A DNA stretch of 64,000 nucleotides from Caulobacter sp. Lineage in GTDB: Bacteria > Pseudomonadota > Alphaproteobacteria > Caulobacterales > Caulobacteraceae. Below the pieces are notes generated by a model. It made no database searches. It saw only the letters and a program-made list of their open reading frames with translations, and was not told where the DNA came from. Within the stretch, counting starts at the first letter, position 1; each line of letters begins with the position of its first letter. A program made the position numbers and the translations under genes. Positions 33,655 to 42,021 of this stretch are shown here, in pieces. Location of the stretch: assembly GCA_030652755.1 (NCBI GenBank), contig JAUSPV010000097.1, forward strand, positions 1-64,000. The letters are read 5' to 3'.

Positions 33655-34323
33655 ATGAGCAGCAGCAAGCGCGAGGAAGGCAAGGAAGCCCGGCGCCGAC
33701 GCATCGTCGAGGCCGCCCGGGCGCTGATCCGCGAAACGGGCGACACCGGCCTTTCGATGCGCGCTATCGCGGCCCGCGCCGAGGTCAGCCTGGCGACGCC
33801 CTACAACCTGTTCGGATCCAAGCGCGGCGTGGTCATGGCCGTGCTGGAGGACGCCCGCGAATTCCAGGCGAAGTTCGCCACGCTGAAGAATCTGACGGCG
33901 GTGGAGCGCATCTTCAGCGCGCTGAGCATCACCTTCGCCTACCACGTCCAGGATCCGGAGTTTTACCGCACGCTCTGGGCCTCGCTGCTCGATCCCCGCG
34001 GCGGCGACGCCGAGCTACGCGCCGAGCTGATCACGCCGCAGAACACCCAGTTCTGGCGCGGACTGCTTGAGGAGGCCCGGCGCGAGGGCGCCATCGCCGA
34101 CGACATCGACATGGATCTGCTGCAGCAGGCCCTGAATGGCCGGTTCGCCGCAGTGATGCTGAACTGGGTCATGGGCGGGAGTTCGGTCCGCGAACTCGAG
34201 CCCGCCGCCTGTTTCGGATACGCCTCAACCCTGTGCGCCAGCGCGTCCGACGGCTTCCGGCCACATATCCGGCGCCGCATGCTGGACTTCCAGGCCGAGC
34301 TCCTGGCCGTCACGGAAGCCTGA
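33655..34323 (+). CDS. TetR/AcrR family transcriptional regulator
   Basis: The protein of 222 residues has a helix-turn-helix at about 10-58 (RRIVEAARALIRETGDTGL, MRAIAARAEVSLATPYNLFGSKRG) and a variable helical C-terminus. The track start at 33610 is upstream; ATG 33655 follows GGGACGGGGC and begins MSSSKREEG. It lies 100 nt after the FAD oxidoreductase and may be the last gene of that operon or have its own promoter. It is the best local candidate to bind the 18-bp palindrome at 29879. The downstream TonB receptor has separate Fur-like sites. Confidence 0.85.
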   Translation: MSSSKREEGKEARRRRIVEAARALIRETGDTGLSMRAIAARAEVSLATPYNLFGSKRGVVMAVLEDAREFQAKFATLKNLTAVERIFSALSITFAYHVQDPEFYRTLWASLLDPRGGDAELRAELITPQNTQFWRGLLEEARREGAIADDIDMDLLQQALNGRFAAVMLNWVMGGSSVRELEPAACFGYASTLCASASDGFRPHIRRRMLDFQAELLAVTEA

Positions 34324-34373
34324 GCCGACACGGCCGCGGCGCCGACATCCACACACCGCGCCACAAGTGCTAT

Positions 34374-34388
34374 TGCGAGTCACTTTCA
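34374..34388. promoter_or_regulatory. candidate Fur box (half-conserved)
   Basis: TGCGA-GTCAC-TTTCA matches one arm of the TGCGA-N5-TCGCA iron-box pattern seen at 34433 and 43578 and has a weaker second arm. It lies 59 nt upstream of the perfect box, so the two could form a tandem site. Confidence 0.35.
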
Positions 34389-34432
34389 TTTCTAATTGAC
34401 CCACCACCCCCGCTGGCGTATCGGCCTGATAT

Positions 34433-34447
34433 TGCGATTGACTCGCA
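34433..34447. promoter_or_regulatory. candidate Fur box upstream of heme-type receptor
   Basis: TGCGA-TTGAC-TCGCA is a perfect 5-bp dyad with a 5-nt spacer, extended by T on each side (TTGCGA...TCGCAT). It resembles alphaproteobacterial Fur/iron boxes and ends 33 nt before the receptor ATG, inside an AT-rich promoter patch. Confidence 0.6.
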
Positions 34448-34480
34448 TTACTAGTTCACCACATCGCCTAGGGGGCGCTC

Positions 34481-36673
34481 ATGACTTTCGGACCAACCCT
34501 GCGCCGCGCCTTGTTCGCCGGCGCGGCAGCCCTGTCCCTGACCGGCGGCGGCGCCCATGCGGCGGAGACAGCCGCCGAAGCCGGCGCCACGGTCGATGCG
34601 GTCATCGTCACGGCCACGCGCACCGAGAAGGCCGCCGACGAGGTTCCGGTGACCGCATCGGCCATCACGTCGGACGAGATCGACGACCGGCTGGTCGGCG
34701 ACATCAAGGACCTGATCAAGTTCGAGCCCGGCGTCGCGGTTCGCTCCGCCCCGGCCCGCTTCAACGCCGCCCTGTCCGGCACGGGCCGAGATGGTAACAG
34801 CGGCTTCAACATCCGGGGCCTGGAAGGCAATCGCGTGCTGATCCAGATCGACGGCATTCGCCTGCCCGACTCGTTCGGCTTCGGCGCCCAGGCGGTGGGT
34901 CGGGGCGACTACGCCGACCTCGACATGATCAAGTCTGTCGAAATCGTCCGCGGTCCGGCCTCCGCCCTCTATGGTAGCGACGGTCTCGCCGGCTCGGTCA
35001 GCTTCTTCACCAAGGACCCGGAGGATTTCCTGCGGGGCGACCGCACCTTCGCCGCCCAGGCGCGCGCGGGGTATGCCAGCGCCGACGAAAGCACCTATGG
35101 CAATCTGCTGCTGGCCGGCGTCTTCGGCGACTGGCAGGCCATGGTCAGCTACACCCGTCGCCAAGGCTCCGAACAGGAGACGCAGGGACGCGACGGATCA
35201 TCAACGGCGACCCGCACGGTCGCCAACCCCCAGGACTTCACCGCCAACTCGGTGCTGGCCAAGCTGGTGTTCGACCCCGCCGAAGGCCACAGCTTCCGCC
35301 TGACCTGGGATCACCTCGACCGCGAGGTCGACAGCGACATCCTCAGCGCCGTGAGCGCCACCACACTGTCGGTGCTGACCCATGACGAGACCGACCGCGA
35401 CCGGGTCAGTGTCGACTACCGCTTCACCGGCGGCGAAGGCCTGATCAGCCAGGCGCGTCTCGGCGCCTACGTCCAGACCGGCGAGACGACCCAGTTTACC
35501 GCCGAGGATCGCACCTCGACCGACCGCACCCGCCTGAACACCTTCGACAACGAGGTTTGGGGTGTCAGCGGCCAGATCGACAGCCGGTTCTCCACCGGCT
35601 CGGTCGAGCACTACATCGCCTGGGGCGGCGACTGGTCGGTGACCCGTCAGGAGGGCATCCGGAGCGGCACGGCGCCCACCCCGCCCGACGTCTTCCCAAC
35701 GCGCGCCTTCCCCAACACCGACTACACGCTCGTCGGCCTGTTCGTGCAGGACGAGATCAGCCTGTTCGACGGCAAGCTGGCCCTCTTCCCGGCCCTGCGC
35801 TGGGACTGGTACGAGCTCGACGCCCGGGCAGACGCCCTCTACGTCGGCGCCCCTAAGGACAGCAGCGACTCCCACCCCTCGCCCAAGCTGGGCCTGGTGT
35901 GGAGCGCCACCGAAAACCTGAAGGTGTTCAGCAACATCGCCGCCGGCTTCAAGGCTCCGGCGCCGTCGCAGGTCAACAACGCCTTCAGCAACCCGACCCA
36001 GGGCTATATCTCGGCCCCCAACCCCGACCTGAAGCCGGAGACAAGCGAGACCTTCGAAATCGGGCTGCGGTGGAAATCCGGACGGCTCGCGCTGGAAGGC
36101 GCCGTCTTCGCCGGCCGCTACGAAGACTTCATTTCACAGGAAGTGGTCGGCGGCAGCTTCACGCCCGTGGATCCGGCGGTGTTCCAGTACATCAACCTCG
36201 GCGAGGTCGAGATCAGCGGGGTCGAGGCTCGCGCCCGTCTCTCGCTGGACGAGGGATGGACGCTGATCGCGGCGGCCTCAAGCGCGAGCGGCGACGCCAG
36301 AAGCGGCGGCGTTTCCGCACCCCTGGCCAGCATCGAGCCGGTCAAGATCAGCCTCGGCGCGGGCTGGCGCGATCCGGCCGGCCGCTTCGGCGGCCAACTC
36401 AGCGTTGTTCATTCGGCCAGGAAGGACGCTGACCGGGTCGGCACGACCTGCACGCCGAGCTGCTTTGTCCCGCCGGCCTTCACGCTGATCGATCTGACCG
36501 GCTACTGGAACCTGACCGGGCAGGTCACCCTGCGCGGCGGCGTCTTCAACCTGACCGATGAAAAGTACTGGTGGTGGAGCGACGCCCGCGGGCTGTCCTC
36601 CACCTCGGCCGCTCGCGACGCCTACACCCAGCCGGGGCGGAACATCGGCCTCTCCCTGACCCTCAAGCTGTGA
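34481..36673 (+). CDS. TonB-dependent heme/hemoglobin-type receptor
   Basis: The 730-residue outer-membrane protein has a signal peptide (MTFGPTLRRALFAGAAALSL, cut near AHAA), a TonB box (DAVIVTATRTEK), a plug (GNRVLIQIDGIRLPDSF, VEIVRGPASALYGSDGLAGS) and a barrel. In the barrel, GFKAP followed some 25 residues later by NPDLKPE matches the FRAP/NPNL signature of heme receptors. This fits the TonB-hemoglobin/transferrin/lactoferrin receptor family. It is preceded by candidate Fur boxes and followed 8 nt later by a DUF6607 gene, so the pair is likely co-expressed under iron limitation. Confidence 0.88.
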   Translation: MTFGPTLRRALFAGAAALSLTGGGAHAAETAAEAGATVDAVIVTATRTEKAADEVPVTASAITSDEIDDRLVGDIKDLIKFEPGVAVRSAPARFNAALSGTGRDGNSGFNIRGLEGNRVLIQIDGIRLPDSFGFGAQAVGRGDYADLDMIKSVEIVRGPASALYGSDGLAGSVSFFTKDPEDFLRGDRTFAAQARAGYASADESTYGNLLLAGVFGDWQAMVSYTRRQGSEQETQGRDGSSTATRTVANPQDFTANSVLAKLVFDPAEGHSFRLTWDHLDREVDSDILSAVSATTLSVLTHDETDRDRVSVDYRFTGGEGLISQARLGAYVQTGETTQFTAEDRTSTDRTRLNTFDNEVWGVSGQIDSRFSTGSVEHYIAWGGDWSVTRQEGIRSGTAPTPPDVFPTRAFPNTDYTLVGLFVQDEISLFDGKLALFPALRWDWYELDARADALYVGAPKDSSDSHPSPKLGLVWSATENLKVFSNIAAGFKAPAPSQVNNAFSNPTQGYISAPNPDLKPETSETFEIGLRWKSGRLALEGAVFAGRYEDFISQEVVGGSFTPVDPAVFQYINLGEVEISGVEARARLSLDEGWTLIAAASSASGDARSGGVSAPLASIEPVKISLGAGWRDPAGRFGGQLSVVHSARKDADRVGTTCTPSCFVPPAFTLIDLTGYWNLTGQVTLRGGVFNLTDEKYWWWSDARGLSSTSAARDAYTQPGRNIGLSLTLKL

Positions 36674-36681
36674 ACCTGACC

Positions 36682-37674
36682 ATGCCCAAAACCATGCTCA
36701 TCAAGACTGTCGCCTTCGCGGCGCTCGGCGCCGTCCTGCTGGTCACGCCACGGGCCGCCCTCGCCCAGGCCACGCCCGCCTCCGCCGCGCGGGTCCTCCC
36801 GGCCTTCGAACAGGATCGTCAGGCGGTCCTGGCCATGGCAGGAGAGTTCAAGGTCCGCTTCGACTTCCGTGAAACCGCCGCCTTCGTCGCCGACTACACG
36901 CCCATCGCGCCCAAGGTCAGCGGTGGCTACGAAGTCGTTCGCGTGATCGAGGACAGCGGTCGGGTCATCCGCCTGCAGCATCTGCTGGTGGTGGACGGCG
37001 GCGACGGCAAGCCAATGGTCATCAAGCACTGGCGCCAGGACTGGGCCTACGAGCCTGCCCGGATTCTGACCTACGCCGGCCCCGGCAAGTGGGTTCTGAA
37101 GGACATTCCCGAGGCCGCCCGCAAGGGTCGCTGGTCGCAGACCGTCTGGCAGACAGACGACTCGCCCCGCTACGGCGGCCTCGGCCGCTGGACCTTCGAG
37201 GACGGCGCCACCCGTTGGATCAGCGAGGAGACGCCCCGTCCGCTCGCGCGCCGCGACGCGGTCCGCAAGCCGGTCTACGGCTGGTACGTCGGGACCAACC
37301 GGCATGCCCTGACCCCGGCCGGCTGGATCCACGAACAGGACAACGCCAAGATCGGCCTGCGGGACGGCAAGAGCGTCACCTTCGTCCATGAGGTGGTGCT
37401 CAATACCTACAGCCGCTTCGGCGGCTTCGATGTCGCCGCCGCCGACAGCTACTGGGCCGGGACCCGGGAGTATTGGGCCGAGGTGCGCAAGGCCTGGGAC
37501 GAAGCCGCGGCGAAGGGCAAGGGGATCAGCCTGGAAGAGGAAGCCGAGGCAGGTTCGGTTACCGGTCCAACCCTTATGGGTCTCGCCGACGAGATCCTGA
37601 AGGGCGAGAAGACGACCAAGGCCGCCATCGCCGAGGCCCGTCAGGTCATCGCCGAGGAGACCGGAGGACTGTAA
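36682..37674 (+). CDS. DUF6607 family exported protein
   Basis: The protein of 330 residues has a signal peptide (MPKTMLIKTVAFAALGAVLLVTP...ALAQ). It then shows the conserved blocks of the DUF6607 family: VRFDFRETAAF, LQHLLVV, IKHWRQDWAYEP, WSQTVWQTDDSPRYGG, NRHALTPAGWIHEQDNAK. The function of DUF6607 is not known; as I recall it, members occur next to TonB heme or iron receptors in Bacteroidetes and alphaproteobacteria. The track start at 36571 lies inside the receptor gene; ATG 36682 is the real start. It is probably periplasmic or surface-exposed and serves the adjacent heme-type receptor. Confidence 0.85.
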   Translation: MPKTMLIKTVAFAALGAVLLVTPRAALAQATPASAARVLPAFEQDRQAVLAMAGEFKVRFDFRETAAFVADYTPIAPKVSGGYEVVRVIEDSGRVIRLQHLLVVDGGDGKPMVIKHWRQDWAYEPARILTYAGPGKWVLKDIPEAARKGRWSQTVWQTDDSPRYGGLGRWTFEDGATRWISEETPRPLARRDAVRKPVYGWYVGTNRHALTPAGWIHEQDNAKIGLRDGKSVTFVHEVVLNTYSRFGGFDVAAADSYWAGTREYWAEVRKAWDEAAAKGKGISLEEEAEAGSVTGPTLMGLADEILKGEKTTKAAIAEARQVIAEETGGL

Positions 37675-37704
37675 GCCGCCTCATCCGCGTCGAGATACGG
37701 AAAC

Positions 37705-37734
37705 GCCCGCGGCCGGAAGGTCGCGGGCTTTTTT
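37705..37734. terminator. intrinsic terminator between convergent genes
   Basis: GCCCGCGGCC-GGAA-GGTCGCGGGC forms a 10-bp stem with one wobble pair and is followed by TTTTTT. It closes the receptor-DUF6607 operon on the plus strand and may also serve the convergent siderophore-receptor operon. Confidence 0.88.
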
Positions 37735-37783
37735 GTCTGTCCATCGGATGGTCCCCGGCCGAAGCCGGGGATCGCCCGAACCG

Positions 37784-39910
37784 TCAGAAGCGACGCGTCA
37801 GGCTGGCGACCACCACCCGGCGCGTGCCGTAGAAGCAGTTGCTGTAGCTGTAGCACCGCGCCACGTATTCCTTGTCGGCCAGGTTGCTGGCGGTGAGCGC
37901 CAGGCGCCAATCATCGCGGTCGTAGTGGATCGAGCCGTCGAACAGCATGACGGACGGATTGATCATGACCGTTGTGAAGTAGGATTCCGGCAGGTTGCCG
38001 GCGCTCTTGCTCAGGTAGCGCGCGCCAAGGCTGGCCCCGAGGCCGGCGAACGGACCGTCCTGGAAGGTCCAGTCGATCAGGGCCGACAGCTTGTGTTCCG
38101 GCGTCACGGGCAGCTCGGCGCCGAGCTCGTAGGCCGCGCCCTCGGTCACCTCGGAATCGCTCCAGGTGTAGGAGGCGTTGAGACTGAGGCGCTCGTTGAA
38201 GCGGCCGACGACCTCGAACTCCAGGCCCTTGACCTCGACCTCGCCGACCTGCGCCTGGAAGCCGATGTTCACGGGGTCATCGGTGAGGACGTTCTGCTGC
38301 GTGATCTTATAGGCGGCGGCGGTGGCAAACAGCTTCACGCCCTCGGGCAAGCCGCGGCCATCCCACTTCACACCGGCCTCGATCTGCTCGCCGGTGGTCG
38401 CCTCGAAGGGATCGCCGCCGAAGCCAGCCCCGGCCACGGGCTGGAACGACCGCGCCCAGGAGACGTAGGGCGTGACGCCGTTGGCGAAGACGTAGGAGGC
38501 GCCGGCGCGCCATGACGCCTCGCCGTCATCGGTCTCGGTGTTGGCAAGCCGGTCCTGGGTCTGCACCCAGTCATAGCGGGCGCCCAGGGTCAGGATCAGG
38601 CCGCCCCCGATCTTGATCTGGTCCTGGGCGTAGAGGCCGGTCTGCTTCTCCTCGTAGCTGGAGAAGGTCACCGGCGGCAGGTTGGGAATGGCCAGGCCGT
38701 AGACCGGCGCGAAGACATCGATGTTGGGCATGCCGAAGCCAAAAGCGCTGGCGCCGACATAGTCGTAGTTGCGGTGGTCCAGCCCGAGCAGAAGGTTGTG
38801 GCTGACGCGGCCGGTCTCGATCTTCCCGGTCAGGCGGCTGTCAACGCCGAAGGTCTCGACCTCCTCGGCGAAGGAGAAGCTGTACCGGGAGACGGTTCGG
38901 TAGTCGTCCGGAACGCCGTTGAAGTCGGCGTCGACGAAGCCATTGCCGCCGATCCCTCGCTGATCGCCGTCGAGGCTGGTGAACTTGACGTTCTGCTCGA
39001 AGTCCCAGCTGTCATTGATCTGGTGGCTCAGCTCGTAGCCGAGGCCCCAGTGGGTGCGAACAAAGCGGTTGTAACTGGTCTCGCCGAGATTGGCGTCCGA
39101 GCCGATCTCACCCAGCGGATTGGCGAGCAAGGTGCCTTGGGAGGGCAGAAAGCCGCCGCCATCGCCACTGACCGTGTCGTCCTGCCAGAAGCCCAGGACC
39201 GTGATCCTGGTGTCGGCGCCGAGGCCGAACGAGACGGCCGGGGCCAGGAAGCTGCGCTCGACACCGACGCCGCGCACCTGGGTGCCCTTGTCGCGGTAGA
39301 GACCGGTCAGGCGGGCGCTGACGCCCGGCGCGACTTCGCCGGTGATGTCGCCGTTGACCTGCCAGTGGTCGTTGTTGCCGATCTCCGCCCCGAACTCGCC
39401 GCCGAAATCGTCGCGCGGCCGGCGGCTGGTGACGTTGACGATCCCGCCCGGAGGGGCCGAGCCGTACAGGAACGAGGCCGGGCCCTTGAGGATCTCGACG
39501 GTCTGCGCGCCGTAGAGGTCGAGGCCGGTGTTGGTGATCGAACCGATCGAGGCCTGGATGCCGTCGATGTACTGCACCGGATTGAACCCGCGCACGGTCA
39601 GCCAGTCGACACGCTCGTCGGGGCCGTAGTTCTCGCCATTCACGCCGGCAGTGTAGCGGACCACCTGGCTGAGCGTGTTCCAGTCGAGCAGGTCGATCTG
39701 GTCGCGCGAGATGACGGTGATCGACTGCGGATTCTCGACCAGCGCGATTCCGGCCTTGCCGGCCGCGACGCTGCCCTGGGGAACATAGTCGCGGGCGGTG
39801 ACGATCAGGCCCTCGACGTCGGTGTCCTGGGCAAGGGCGGGCATGGCGGCGGCGAGCGCGGCGGCGGAGACGCCGGCCAGGGCGAGACAGCGCAGCAGAG
39901 GGTGGTTCAC
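37784..39910 (-). CDS. TonB-dependent siderophore-type receptor
   Basis: The 708-residue protein has a signal peptide (MNHPLLRCLALAGVSAAALAAAMPALAQ), a TonB box (EGLIVTARDY) and the plug of the TonB-siderophore family: NPQSITVISRDQI, DWLTVRGFNPVQYIDG, VEILKGPASFLYGSAPPGGIVN. The barrel ends with ASLTRRF. The FhuA/FhuE-like plug motif argues for ferric-siderophore import. It is the last gene of a minus-strand operon with a PepSY membrane protein and a small membrane protein, an arrangement typical of siderophore uptake with inner-membrane or periplasmic reduction. A candidate Fur box lies ahead of the operon. Confidence 0.92.
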   Translation of the reverse strand: MNHPLLRCLALAGVSAAALAAAMPALAQDTDVEGLIVTARDYVPQGSVAAGKAGIALVENPQSITVISRDQIDLLDWNTLSQVVRYTAGVNGENYGPDERVDWLTVRGFNPVQYIDGIQASIGSITNTGLDLYGAQTVEILKGPASFLYGSAPPGGIVNVTSRRPRDDFGGEFGAEIGNNDHWQVNGDITGEVAPGVSARLTGLYRDKGTQVRGVGVERSFLAPAVSFGLGADTRITVLGFWQDDTVSGDGGGFLPSQGTLLANPLGEIGSDANLGETSYNRFVRTHWGLGYELSHQINDSWDFEQNVKFTSLDGDQRGIGGNGFVDADFNGVPDDYRTVSRYSFSFAEEVETFGVDSRLTGKIETGRVSHNLLLGLDHRNYDYVGASAFGFGMPNIDVFAPVYGLAIPNLPPVTFSSYEEKQTGLYAQDQIKIGGGLILTLGARYDWVQTQDRLANTETDDGEASWRAGASYVFANGVTPYVSWARSFQPVAGAGFGGDPFEATTGEQIEAGVKWDGRGLPEGVKLFATAAAYKITQQNVLTDDPVNIGFQAQVGEVEVKGLEFEVVGRFNERLSLNASYTWSDSEVTEGAAYELGAELPVTPEHKLSALIDWTFQDGPFAGLGASLGARYLSKSAGNLPESYFTTVMINPSVMLFDGSIHYDRDDWRLALTASNLADKEYVARCYSYSNCFYGTRRVVVASLTRRF

Positions 39911-39933
39911 TTCGGTATCCTTGGTTTTCAGGT

Positions 39934-40119
39934 TCAGGTGCGGCGGGCCTTCAGGGCCCAGATGATGACGAGGACAGGCGCGGCGAGGCCGGCCCAGGAG
40001 ATCCAGTCGCGAATGCCGTCGCCCAGCAGGGCGCTGACCAGTCCGATGAGGCTGGCCAGGGCGATCGCCAGCGGCGCGCCGAAGGTGTGCAGGAGGCTCC
40101 CGCGGCCGGGCTTGCTCAC
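39934..40119 (-). CDS. small two-helix membrane protein (61 residues)
   Basis: This gene is hidden in the track as the tail of a 260-residue ORF. The real unit starts at GTG 40119, overlapping the PepSY gene stop by 4 nt (GTGA), and ends 23 nt before the siderophore receptor. It has two hydrophobic segments, FGAPLAIALASLIGLVSALL and WISWAGLAAPVLVIIWAL, separated by GDGIRDW, with a basic end KARRT. I do not know the family by name. Small proteins of this kind are common beside PepSY/receptor genes and may help the PepSY membrane protein. Confidence 0.75.
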   Translation of the reverse strand: MSKPGRGSLLHTFGAPLAIALASLIGLVSALLGDGIRDWISWAGLAAPVLVIIWALKARRT

Positions 40120-41267
40120 AGAGCCGCCTCCGGGGCGGCGACGCCGCCGCTCCGCAGCTCGCGCAGTCGAGCGTCCAGCGGCGCCCGGCGCTTGTCCAGC
40201 CAGAGGTACAGCCCGCTGCCCAGTATGATGATGGTGATGATGTCCAGCACCGCCCAGAGGATCTTCAGCGGCAGTCCGCCGTAGTCCCCGAAATGCAGCG
40301 GCTGCGAGAGCAGAAGGGCCTGTGCGTACCAGGGCATCTTGCGCATGGCGGTCAGGTCGCCGGTTTCGGCGTCGACCAGCGCCGGCGTCAGCAGGGTCTT
40401 GGTCAGCGGTGTGTCGCCCTGCATGAAGACGGCGTAGTGGTGCTTGCTGCTGAAATAGCCTCCGGGGAAGGCCACGAACTGCGGCCGCATGCCGGGCGCA
40501 GCGGCCCTGGCGGTCGCGACGGCGGCGTTGATGGAGCCGAGCCTGCGCGGATTCACCGGCGCCATGGTCTTGTAGGGCGCCGTCATCTCGGCCAGCTGGG
40601 TAGCCTGCCAGATCTGGATGATCGGCTGCGACAGGGTGTTGATCACGCCGGTCAGGCCGACCACGCTGACCCAGGCCAGCGTCACGATGCCGAGCAGGTT
40701 GTGATAGTCGAGCCACTTGAGCCGCCGGGAGCGGCTAGTCCGCACCGTGCCGAAGTCCAGCTTGGCCATGAAGGGGCGGTAGACGACCACGCCCGACACC
40801 GTGGCCACGAAGAAGAGCAGTCCCATCAGGCCCATGAACAGCAGGCCGGGCAGACCCAGGAACAGGTCGGTGTGCAGGCGCAGGATGAACTCCATCACGC
40901 CGCCGGCCGGCGCGGTCACGACCTCGCCGGTGCGCTGATCCAGGGACTGGAACTGCATGGCGGCCTCCGGCGCGTCGGGGCGCGGACCGGTCGTGACGTT
41001 CACGACCGGACGGTCCTCGTCAAAGCTCATGAACAAGCCGACCTCGCCGGGCCGGTTGGCCAGGGCCCTGGCCATGATCTCATCGAGGTCGAGCAGCCGG
41101 TCACTCGCCACGGGCTTCAGCTCGCCATGCGCGCCGCTCAGCTCGTCGATCTCGTGTTCGAAGATCAGCGGCAAGCCGGTGACGCACAGCAACAGCAGGA
41201 ACGCCGTGCAGATCAGGCTCGTCCACTTGTGGACGAGGTACCAGGCGCGGATCGTTCCGCGAGTCAT
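40116..41267 (-). CDS. PepSY-associated membrane protein (iron-uptake reductase-like)
   Basis: The protein of 383 residues belongs to the PepSY_TM (PiuB-like) family. It has an N-terminal helix after an HKW motif (AWYLVHKWTSLICTAFLLLLCVTGLPLIF), a periplasmic PepSY part, an HTDLFLGLPGLLFMGLMGLLFF helix, WLDYHNLLGIVTLAWVSVVGLTGVI with a His likely to bind heme, and a C-terminal helix. Some relatives reduce ferric siderophores. The track start is TTG 41273; ATG 41267 has GGAG 7 nt upstream and is preferred. It heads the operon with a small membrane protein and a siderophore receptor, so it probably releases iron from the imported siderophore. Confidence 0.87.
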   Translation of the reverse strand: MTRGTIRAWYLVHKWTSLICTAFLLLLCVTGLPLIFEHEIDELSGAHGELKPVASDRLLDLDEIMARALANRPGEVGLFMSFDEDRPVVNVTTGPRPDAPEAAMQFQSLDQRTGEVVTAPAGGVMEFILRLHTDLFLGLPGLLFMGLMGLLFFVATVSGVVVYRPFMAKLDFGTVRTSRSRRLKWLDYHNLLGIVTLAWVSVVGLTGVINTLSQPIIQIWQATQLAEMTAPYKTMAPVNPRRLGSINAAVATARAAAPGMRPQFVAFPGGYFSSKHHYAVFMQGDTPLTKTLLTPALVDAETGDLTAMRKMPWYAQALLLSQPLHFGDYGGLPLKILWAVLDIITIIILGSGLYLWLDKRRAPLDARLRELRSGGVAAPEAAL

Positions 41268-41291
41268 GGGCAAGCTCCGCGCGCGCCGGGA

Positions 41292-41312
41292 TGAGAATGC
41301 GAACGCATCTCA
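41292..41312. promoter_or_regulatory. candidate Fur box upstream of PepSY-receptor operon
   Basis: TGAGAATGCGAACGCATCTCA is a near-perfect 21-bp dyad (TGCG-AA-CGCA core with TGAGA/TCTCA flanks, one base offset). It is similar in form to GAGAATG-type Fur sites. It lies 25 nt before ATG 41267, a position suited to iron repression. Confidence 0.5.
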
Positions 41313-41382
41313 GATGCACTAGGCGGGATGCCCCACGCTGACAAGTGCCGCGGTGCAACATGTCGCGGTTGCCGACGCGAGA

Positions 41383-42021
41383 TCAGGGAACGAAGGCCAG
41401 ATAGACTCCGAGGAACACGGCCAGACTCGCCGCCGTCAGGACCAGGCTGGTCTTCAGCCGGAAGCGCAGGCTGAAGAAGAGCACATAGCCGATCAGCGAC
41501 AGGGCCAGCACCAGAACGGCGGTGACATCGATCAGCAGGCGCCACGCCGCGCCGGCGTTCGCGCCCTTGTGCAGGTCGTTGACGATGCTCGTCGCCGTCG
41601 CCGACTGGATCGTCGCCTCGGCGAGCCCTGTCTCGAGGTTCAGGATGACGTCCGTCGCGCCGGTGACGCCCTCGAGGCGTAGCATCGCTTCTCCGTCGAG
41701 CAGTTCGCCGCTTTTGTAGGCGCCGCGCAGTTTGACCCGGCGCGTGACGGCCTCGGCAAGCGCCCGAGGCGCGTCAGCCGCCTTCAGCGCGGCGGAAATG
41801 TCGGCTCCGGGGATCTGGGCGGTCACGGACTGCTCGGCCGGCGCCTCGCCCTGCAGCCAGGTCGGATGGTTCAGCAGGATGCCCGTGACGCTGAAGAACA
41901 TCAGCGCCAGGAACGCGAAGGCCGAGATGTAGGCGTGCAGCATCCGGCTGGTGCGGTAGAAGCCGCCCTTGTCGAAGCCTTTCCTCCCGGGGCGGGCGGA
42001 GGTCGCGGTCTCGGCCTTCAC
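41383..42021 (-). CDS. PepSY-associated TM helix protein
   Basis: The 212-residue protein resembles the short PepSY_TM-like family. Helix 1 is SRMLHAYISAFAFLALMFFSVTGILLNHPTW with the conserved His and NHP. A periplasmic domain of about 110 residues follows, then NDLHKGANAGAAWRLLIDVTAVLVLALSLIGYVLFF and a last helix. The conserved histidines fit heme-mediated electron transfer across the membrane. The ATG overlaps the upstream ApbE-DUF2271 stop by 4 nt, so the two are made together, probably as a transmembrane electron route with a flavinylated partner. Confidence 0.82.
   Translation of the reverse strand: MKAETATSARPGRKGFDKGGFYRTSRMLHAYISAFAFLALMFFSVTGILLNHPTWLQGEAPAEQSVTAQIPGADISAALKAADAPRALAEAVTRRVKLRGAYKSGELLDGEAMLRLEGVTGATDVILNLETGLAEATIQSATATSIVNDLHKGANAGAAWRLLIDVTAVLVLALSLIGYVLFFSLRFRLKTSLVLTAASLAVFLGVYLAFVP

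Noticed and set aside
41383-42021. QSATATS segment in the PepSY-TM protein as a possible FMN attachment site
   Set aside because: It only loosely resembles the SGAT-type flavinylation motif and lies at the variable stretch just before the conserved LHKG, so I do not call it a modified site.
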